DNA from: an uncultured Caulobacterales bacterium | Lineage (GTDB): Bacteria; Pseudomonadota; Alphaproteobacteria; Caulobacterales; Maricaulaceae | Assembly (NCBI GenBank): GCA_938007945.1 | Contig: CALLME010000242.1 | Span: forward strand, 1-10,022 | DNA: 10,022 bases | Reading direction: 5' to 3' | Part shown: in pieces, positions 6,074 to 10,022 of the stretch | Numbering within the stretch: position 1 is the first letter of the stretch | Layout of the letters: each line of letters begins with the position of its first letter | The notes under the pieces: model-generated | The model's input: only the letters and a program-made list of their open reading frames with translations | Told to the model about the DNA's origin: nothing | Database searches by the model: none | Translations under genes and position numbers: made by a program

Positions 6074-6825
6074 ACACTCTAGTGGATGCCCTCATTTATG
6101 GCGTGATTATAGCTTGTTGCTTTCCAATAGGAGCTTTAGCGGCGCTTAAGATAAACCTTGGGCACAAATTTACGTCCGCTTTCATGTCGATTGGTGCAGG
6201 GCTGCTTATTGCGGCAGCCCTCCTTGATCTCGTCCACGCCTCTTTGAAGCATATAGAGGTCTATCAGACCGTTTCCATGATACTCATTGCCGCGACTGTC
6301 TTTAGCGGCGCGAATTTTTTACTGTCTAAACTGGGTGCAAAACACCGCAAAAGATGTGCGGATTGTAAGTCAGAGATGGATGATAATGAAGGCGAGAGTA
6401 GCGGCCTGTCTATCGCATTAGGGACAGTCTTAGACGCGTTTCCTGAGGCTCTCGTTTTGGGCGTGACGTTAACAGGCAGCGCGAGCGCCTTGCCGCTTGT
6501 TGTCGCACTAGGACTTGGAAATATAGCGCAGTCAATTTCTAGCACCTCAGGTCTGAAGGCCTCTGGTCGGTCTTTCAACCAAATCATGATGCTTTGGACT
6601 GGACTGGCTATCTTAGTCATACTTACGACTATGCTAAGTTTTTCTTTACTTGGCACAATGGATGACGGTGTGAAGCCATGGGTCGAAGCCTTTGCTGCGG
6701 GTATTCTTCTTGCTATGGTAAGTGAAGCTATGCTTCCAGAAGCCCATGAAAAAAGCCCAGCTTTTAGCGGGCTCATGAGCGCGGTAGGTGTGGGTGTTTT
6801 TATCATTGTGCATGAAGTTCTTTAA
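6070..6825 (+). CDS. ZIP-family-like integral membrane protein with an altered metal site
   Basis: This 251-residue inner-membrane protein has about eight hydrophobic segments (roughly 4-26, 34-55, 65-87, 112-133, 138-155, 170-194, 204-220, 231-250), the count usual for ZIP transporters. ZIP hallmarks are visible: ALGTVLDAFPEALVLG in segment 4, GNIAQSIS in segment 5, and FAAGILLAMVSEAMLPEAH in segment 7, where Glu219, Glu224 and His226 stand. The usual HNxPEG of segment 4 is DAFPEA (Asp122, Glu126), and the usual HNxPEG-like site of segment 5 reads GNIAQS, with Gln154 replacing Glu. The loop between segments 3 and 4 has no His-rich stretch but has a CADC pair (Cys96, Cys99) followed by acidic residues. 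Metal transport is therefore plausible but unproven, and specificity cannot be predicted. The GTG start is the earliest in frame; GTG 6082 is an alternative. It may be co-transcribed with bphP, 115 bases upstream. Confidence 0.75.
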   Translation: MNTLVDALIYGVIIACCFPIGALAALKINLGHKFTSAFMSIGAGLLIAAALLDLVHASLKHIEVYQTVSMILIAATVFSGANFLLSKLGAKHRKRCADCKSEMDDNEGESSGLSIALGTVLDAFPEALVLGVTLTGSASALPLVVALGLGNIAQSISSTSGLKASGRSFNQIMMLWTGLAILVILTTMLSFSLLGTMDDGVKPWVEAFAAGILLAMVSEAMLPEAHEKSPAFSGLMSAVGVGVFIIVHEVL

Positions 6826-6883
6826 AAGAGCTACAGCTACCAACAAACTTGCCTCAAAACCGCTTCGCTGATAGACAGCTTGC

Positions 6884-7564
6884 ATGACCCAAAATGTACT
6901 GATTTCGCCGTCTATTCTCTCTGCTGATTTTGCTAATCTGGGTGCGGATGTTCGCGCTGTCGACGCGGCAGGAGCGGACATGATTCATGTGGATGTGATG
7001 GACGGGCATTATGTGCCGACTATCACGATTGGCCCTGATGTGGTGAAAGCGCTGCGGCCGCATTCCAAATTGCCTTTTGATGTCCACCTGATGATTACGC
7101 CCGCTGATCTGCTGATTGATGCGTTCGCCGATGCAGGCAGCGATATTATTACTGTTCACCCTGACGCGGGGCCACACCTTCACCGTACGCTGCAAGCCAT
7201 CCGTAAACGCGGGTTGAAAGCGGGTGTCGCACTTAACCCTGCGACGTCGCCTCGCGTGCTTGACCACGTGATGGACTGCGTCGATATGATCCTCGTGATG
7301 AGTGTGAACCCAGGCTATGGCGGGCAGAAATTTATCCCAAGTCAGTTGGCTAAGATCTCAGAACTGCGCCGTATGTGTGAGCAGCAATCCCACGATATTA
7401 TTCTTGAAGTGGACGGCGGCGTAAATCCGCAGACCTCTAAAGACTGCATCCGCGCAGGCGCAACGGCGCTCGTTGCGGGGAGTGCCGTGTTTAAAGGGGC
7501 GGGAAGTTTGTCTGAAAATATCGCCGCCCTTCGCGGCCCTGTCAGCCAAATCAAGGCGGCTTAA
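6884..7564 (+). CDS. rpe: Ribulose-phosphate 3-epimerase
   Basis: This 226-residue cytoplasmic TIM-barrel enzyme interconverts D-ribulose 5-phosphate and D-xylulose 5-phosphate in the pentose phosphate pathway. Family signatures run in order: [13 protein letters not shown] (8-20), [11 protein letters not shown] with His35 and Asp37, DVHLM with His68, [12 protein letters not shown] (139-150), EVDGGVN with Asp177, and the phosphate-binding ALVAGSAVF (195-203). His35, Asp37, His68 and Asp177 are the expected metal ligands, with Asp37 and Asp177 as the acid/base pair. The length is normal and no key residue is missing. ATG 6884 has no strong Shine-Dalgarno. The next gene starts 6 bases after the stop, so the two are likely one operon. 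Confidence 0.97.
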   Translation: MTQNVLISPSILSADFANLGADVRAVDAAGADMIHVDVMDGHYVPTITIGPDVVKALRPHSKLPFDVHLMITPADLLIDAFADAGSDIITVHPDAGPHLHRTLQAIRKRGLKAGVALNPATSPRVLDHVMDCVDMILVMSVNPGYGGQKFIPSQLAKISELRRMCEQQSHDIILEVDGGVNPQTSKDCIRAGATALVAGSAVFKGAGSLSENIAALRGPVSQIKAA

Positions 7565-7570
7565 ACGTCT

Positions 7571-9301
7571 ATGAGCCGTGTCCCGTTTACACGCGTGGTC
7601 AACGCTGCGGCGGGTCGGGCCAAACGTGCCGTGGGCGAGACCTTGTCCTCTCCGACGCGCTCCGTCTCCATGCGGGTCATGCGGCCTGCGCCTTTTTCTG
7701 ATGTTAAACCCAAACTATTCTTCGGTGACAAAGCCGTGGGTGAGACCCTCATAAGCGGTGGGTTTCATCACGCCAAGCAGCAGCTTAACGTCGGCATGCA
7801 AGGCGACCCATGGACAGTGCCGAGCCCGTCTGAACGCTTTGCCCGATGGCTGCACAGCTTTGATTGGCTCGAAGATATTGCGAGTGTGAAGCAGCCGACT
7901 GCTGAAGTGCGGGCGCGTTTTCTTGTCGATGGGTGGAGCGCGGTTTACGGCCAGTATAATGAATTTGCGTGGGACCTCAGCATTTTAACGACGCGACTAT
8001 ATAACTGGCTCGTGCTTTGGGCGCCGCTTCTGTCAATTGATAGCGGTGGTGACTCAGGCGCGGCGCGGCGCGGCGTGACCCTTCGCCAGATGAAATATCT
8101 GCGTAAAAACTATCCGCGCACGGAGCCTGGATTGCCGCGCCTTATAGCGGCGTTGACGCTCGCCATGGGGGGGGCGCGTCTTGCGGATAAATCTGAAGGT
8201 TATCTTGACCGCGGGCTTGATTGGCTAGACGACGAGATTGAAGTGCAAATCCTGCCAGACGGTGGGCATATCACGCGCTCACCCGAAGCCGCGCTTAAAT
8301 CGCTCGAAGCGCTTATGCGACTTGACGAAATTTTAGATGCGCGCGGTATTGCGCGAACCAAAGCCATGGGCCGCGCGATTGATCGCTTACAGCCTATATT
8401 GCAGTTCTTCCTTCATTCTGATGGCGGTCTCGCCTGTTTTAATGGTGGCGGTGAAGGCGACAAGAAACGCATCGCGAAGATTTTGAAATCTGCGGCTTTG
8501 TCTTCCCGCCCTTTTGGCTATTCTCCGCACACCGGCTACCAACGGCTAGAGCATGGAAGTTCAGTTATGCTCGTCGATACAGGCACAACAGCGCCTGTCC
8601 TTTTTGACAAAGACGCCCATCTTGCGCCGCTCTCTTTTGAGCTCTCGACAGCGGCGGGGCGTATGATAGTCAATTGCGGATGGTCAAGCGAGCAGCCCAT
8701 GAGTTGGCGCGCGCCTGTGCGCTCAACCGCGGCCCATTCGACGCTTACACTTGCTGACCAATCAGTAGGAAAAATTTTAGAGGACGGCTACCGCGCACGT
8801 CTTCTCGGCGATGTTGTTGAGCAAGATGTGGGCGAGGTGAAGGCGCAGCGTAAAGAACAAGTTACGGGTGTCTGGCTTGAGAGCACCCATGCGGGTTATC
8901 AAGATGATACGGGGTTGATGCATCGCCGCCGTTTTTACATGACCCAAGACGGCAATGATATTCGCGGCGAGGACAGCCTCTATCTGCCTGTCGGCGATAC
9001 ACCAAAAAGACGCGATGAACTCCCGTTTGCGATACGGTTTCACCTGCATCCCAATTGCCGCGCAACACTCGCCCAAGACCAAAAGTCTGCTTTGATTATT
9101 CAAGGCGGACGGACAGGATGGCGAATGCGCACGGACGGTGGACCGCTCTCAATTGAGCCAAGCTATTATCTCGGCACTGGTACAGCCCCGCAGAAAACAA
9201 GTCAGATTGTCATTCGCGGCCACGCTTTCGCTGATAGTGACGGCGAGACGCAAAGCAATCGCGTACGGTGGAGCTTACGATTACTTGAGGCGCGAAAATA
9301 G
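7571..9301 (+). CDS. Heparinase II/III family protein (polysaccharide-lyase-like)
   Basis: This 576-residue protein has the two-part build of the heparinase II/III family: an alpha-helical toroid (about 80-300) and a C-terminal beta-sandwich (about 320-565). Recognisable stretches are QILPDGGHITRSP (226-238, His233 and Arg236), FFLHSDGGLACFNGGG (279-294), APVRSTAAHSTL with His389, and RFHLHPN with His491 and His493. No signal peptide is apparent, unlike classical secreted lyases, so it may act in the cytoplasm or on an unidentified glycan. Substrate and activity cannot be assigned. The gene begins 6 bases after rpe without a good Shine-Dalgarno, suggesting coupled translation. The N-terminal 80 residues are less conserved-looking and contain AVGETL twice (20-25 and 55-60). 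From memory this family often neighbours rpe and purH in alphaproteobacteria, pointing to a conserved core role in the lineage rather than nutrient scavenging. Confidence 0.88.
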   Translation: MSRVPFTRVVNAAAGRAKRAVGETLSSPTRSVSMRVMRPAPFSDVKPKLFFGDKAVGETLISGGFHHAKQQLNVGMQGDPWTVPSPSERFARWLHSFDWLEDIASVKQPTAEVRARFLVDGWSAVYGQYNEFAWDLSILTTRLYNWLVLWAPLLSIDSGGDSGAARRGVTLRQMKYLRKNYPRTEPGLPRLIAALTLAMGGARLADKSEGYLDRGLDWLDDEIEVQILPDGGHITRSPEAALKSLEALMRLDEILDARGIARTKAMGRAIDRLQPILQFFLHSDGGLACFNGGGEGDKKRIAKILKSAALSSRPFGYSPHTGYQRLEHGSSVMLVDTGTTAPVLFDKDAHLAPLSFELSTAAGRMIVNCGWSSEQPMSWRAPVRSTAAHSTLTLADQSVGKILEDGYRARLLGDVVEQDVGEVKAQRKEQVTGVWLESTHAGYQDDTGLMHRRRFYMTQDGNDIRGEDSLYLPVGDTPKRRDELPFAIRFHLHPNCRATLAQDQKSALIIQGGRTGWRMRTDGGPLSIEPSYYLGTGTAPQKTSQIVIRGHAFADSDGETQSNRVRWSLRLLEARK

Positions 9302-9328
9302 GCGGATTTCTACGTTAGGCACATGCGT

Positions 9329-9505
9329 TTACGGCTTATCCTTCTGGACTTTTAACTTTTTAATATCGTCATGGCTTTTGCCTTCGATACTGGTGAGCGC
9401 ATCGTCTTGCAACGCTTTCGAGCTGCTCATATCCGCCGCATTTGCCGAATCGCGCGTTTCTTTAAATGCGTCTCTATCTGATTTCGGGGTAGATGATGTT
9501 GTCAT
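9329..9505 (-). CDS. Small acidic/basic hydrophilic protein, 58 residues (hypothetical)
   Basis: The frame opens with ATG at 9505 reading down, preceded by a perfect GGAGG (9511-9515 on this strand) with a 5-base spacer, which is why this start is preferred over a Met codon four codons upstream. The 58 residues begin MTTSSTPKSDRDAF and are rich in Ser, Asp, Lys, Ala and Thr, with no Cys, Trp or Tyr and one Phe. No signal peptide or membrane segment is visible. It is probably a soluble, largely disordered cytoplasmic protein with a Lys-rich tail. It lies between the heparinase-family gene and purH on the opposite strand, so it is transcribed apart from both. I do not recognise the family. The ribosome binding site is the main reason for calling it real. 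Confidence 0.6.
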   Translation of the reverse strand: MTTSSTPKSDRDAFKETRDSANAADMSSSKALQDDALTSIEGKSHDDIKKLKVQKDKP

Positions 9506-9510
9506 AATAG

Positions 9511-9515
9511 CCTCC
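9511..9515 (-). promoter_or_regulatory. Ribosome binding site of the 58-residue minus-strand gene
   Basis: On the minus strand the sequence reads GGAGG-CTATT-ATG, a near-ideal Shine-Dalgarno with a 5-base spacer. It decides the start at 9505 and argues that this short frame is translated. Confidence 0.65.
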
Positions 9516-9590
9516 AATTTTAGTGCTTAAACTACGCCCGCTTGCCGCAATTGTTCCCATGGCGTGTGACGGGCAAGATTCACAGTAAAT

Positions 9591-9642
9591 CGGCAAAGTC
9601 CGCTTTTGGGCGCGCGTCTGCCGTGTTAAGGGCGCGGCAAAG
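9591..9642 (+). repeat. Direct repeat CGGCAAAG in the purH upstream region
   Basis: CGGCAAAG occurs at 9591-9598 and 9635-9642, 44 bases apart, within the 158-base gap between the minus-strand gene and purH. The pair could be regulator half-sites spaced about four helical turns apart, or chance. No known operator was recognised. Confidence 0.2.
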
Positions 9643-9663
9643 ATAGCCAAAGTGAGTCTTATT

Positions 9664-10022
9664 ATGCCTGCGCCAAATCCCGACCTTCCTGATTTTGACC
9701 CGTCCCGTCTTGCGCCCGTCAAGCGCGCGCTACTTTCGGTCTCAGATAAATCGCGGTTGATTGCACAGGCGACAGCTCTGCATGAACGCGGGGTGAAACT
9801 CGTCTCCACAGGCGGCACGCGCCGCGCGATTAAAGGGGCGGGCATCCCCGTTAAAGACGTCTCGGAACTCACAAAATTTCCAGAGATGATGGATGGCCGT
9901 GTGAAGACATTGCACCCGATGGTGCACGGCGGCCTTCTGGGTGACCGCGACCTCGCCAGTCACAAAGATGCCATGCATGAGCACGGTATTCTCTCTATCG
10001 ATTTGCTGATTGTGAACCTCTA
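9664..10022 (+). CDS. purH: Bifunctional AICAR transformylase / IMP cyclohydrolase, 5' part
   Basis: The window edge cuts this gene after 119 codons plus two bases; the full protein is usually about 520-530 residues. PurH catalyses the last two steps of de novo IMP synthesis: formylation of AICAR with 10-formyl-tetrahydrofolate, then ring closure. Only the N-terminal MGS-like cyclohydrolase domain is present, with [41 protein letters not shown] and HGGLLGDR, all characteristic of PurH. A leader of about 16 residues precedes the conserved domain. ATG 9664 has no strong Shine-Dalgarno. The gene is not tightly coupled to the heparinase-family gene, because a divergent small gene and an intergenic region lie between, so it likely has its own promoter. 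Confidence 0.96.
   Translation, partial: MPAPNPDLPDFDPSRLAPVKRALLSVSDKSRLIAQATALHERGVKLVSTGGTRRAIKGAGIPVKDVSELTKFPEMMDGRVKTLHPMVHGGLLGDRDLASHKDAMHEHGILSIDLLIVNL

Noticed and set aside
6749..6773. Hairpin followed by six T on the minus strand, resembling an intrinsic terminator
   Set aside because: It lies inside the ZIP-like coding sequence, has a bulged stem, and no minus-strand gene ends there. It is probably chance, at most an antisense terminator.
6264..6806. 180-codon minus-strand frame opposite the ZIP-like gene
   Set aside because: The plus strand encodes a coherent membrane protein with family motifs. The minus product has no recognisable domain and no ribosome binding site.
9138..9530. 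130-codon plus-strand frame running out of the heparinase-family gene
   Set aside because: It overlaps the well-supported heparinase frame and is antisense to the small gene that has a good ribosome binding site. No start signal was seen.
9555..9663. Possible ZTP (pfl) riboswitch before purH
   Set aside because: A GTGAC-GGGC stretch and a CCGC-TTTT-GGGC stretch vaguely recall the consensus, but the GGGGAGC core and proper pairing are absent.

Overview
The window reads as alphaproteobacterial chromosome, most likely from the Hyphomonadaceae/Maricaulales group of marine prosthecate bacteria. This placement is inferred from moderate GC, the style of the encoded proteins, and a recalled rsmB / rpe / heparinase-like / purH gene neighbourhood in the Caulobacter-Hyphomonas lineage. 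It could not be tested by a search. No rRNA, tRNA, insertion sequence, integrase or CRISPR array was seen.

Layout. Positions 1-158 hold no recognisable gene. rsmB (159-1676) encodes a 16S rRNA m5C methyltransferase with a basic N-terminal extension. It is followed by a secreted, low-complexity Ser/Tyr/Gly protein (1786-2706) with a strong ribosome binding site. This protein has six cysteine pairs, three of them in near-identical modules, and the gene ends in a clear intrinsic terminator (2732-2767). Next comes a light-sensing module: a bacteriophytochrome-type heme oxygenase (2825-3361), then, 4 bases later, a complete hybrid bacteriophytochrome (3366-5954) with PAS-GAF-PHY, an HWE histidine kinase and a C-terminal receiver. 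A ZIP-family-like membrane protein with an eroded metal site follows (6070-6825). Its start overlaps the stop of a possible six-codon leader peptide that carries the good Shine-Dalgarno. The housekeeping block resumes with rpe (6884-7564) and a heparinase II/III-family protein (7571-9301) 6 bases downstream. A small minus-strand gene (9329-9505) has a strong ribosome binding site, and the 5' part of purH (9664 to the window edge) closes the window.

How the genes may work together. The heme oxygenase would convert heme to biliverdin, which would attach to Cys25 of the phytochrome, so the pair should be a self-sufficient red/far-red sensor. The kinase is fused to its own receiver and no separate response regulator lies in the window, so its downstream partner must be encoded elsewhere. 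The secreted protein, the photosensor pair and the ZIP-like gene look like accessory genes set between conserved housekeeping genes. The most unusual items are the six-cysteine-pair secreted protein, the leader-peptide/GTGA overlap before the ZIP-like gene, and the uncharacterised 58-residue minus-strand gene. I found no clear evidence for a wholly new multi-gene system.
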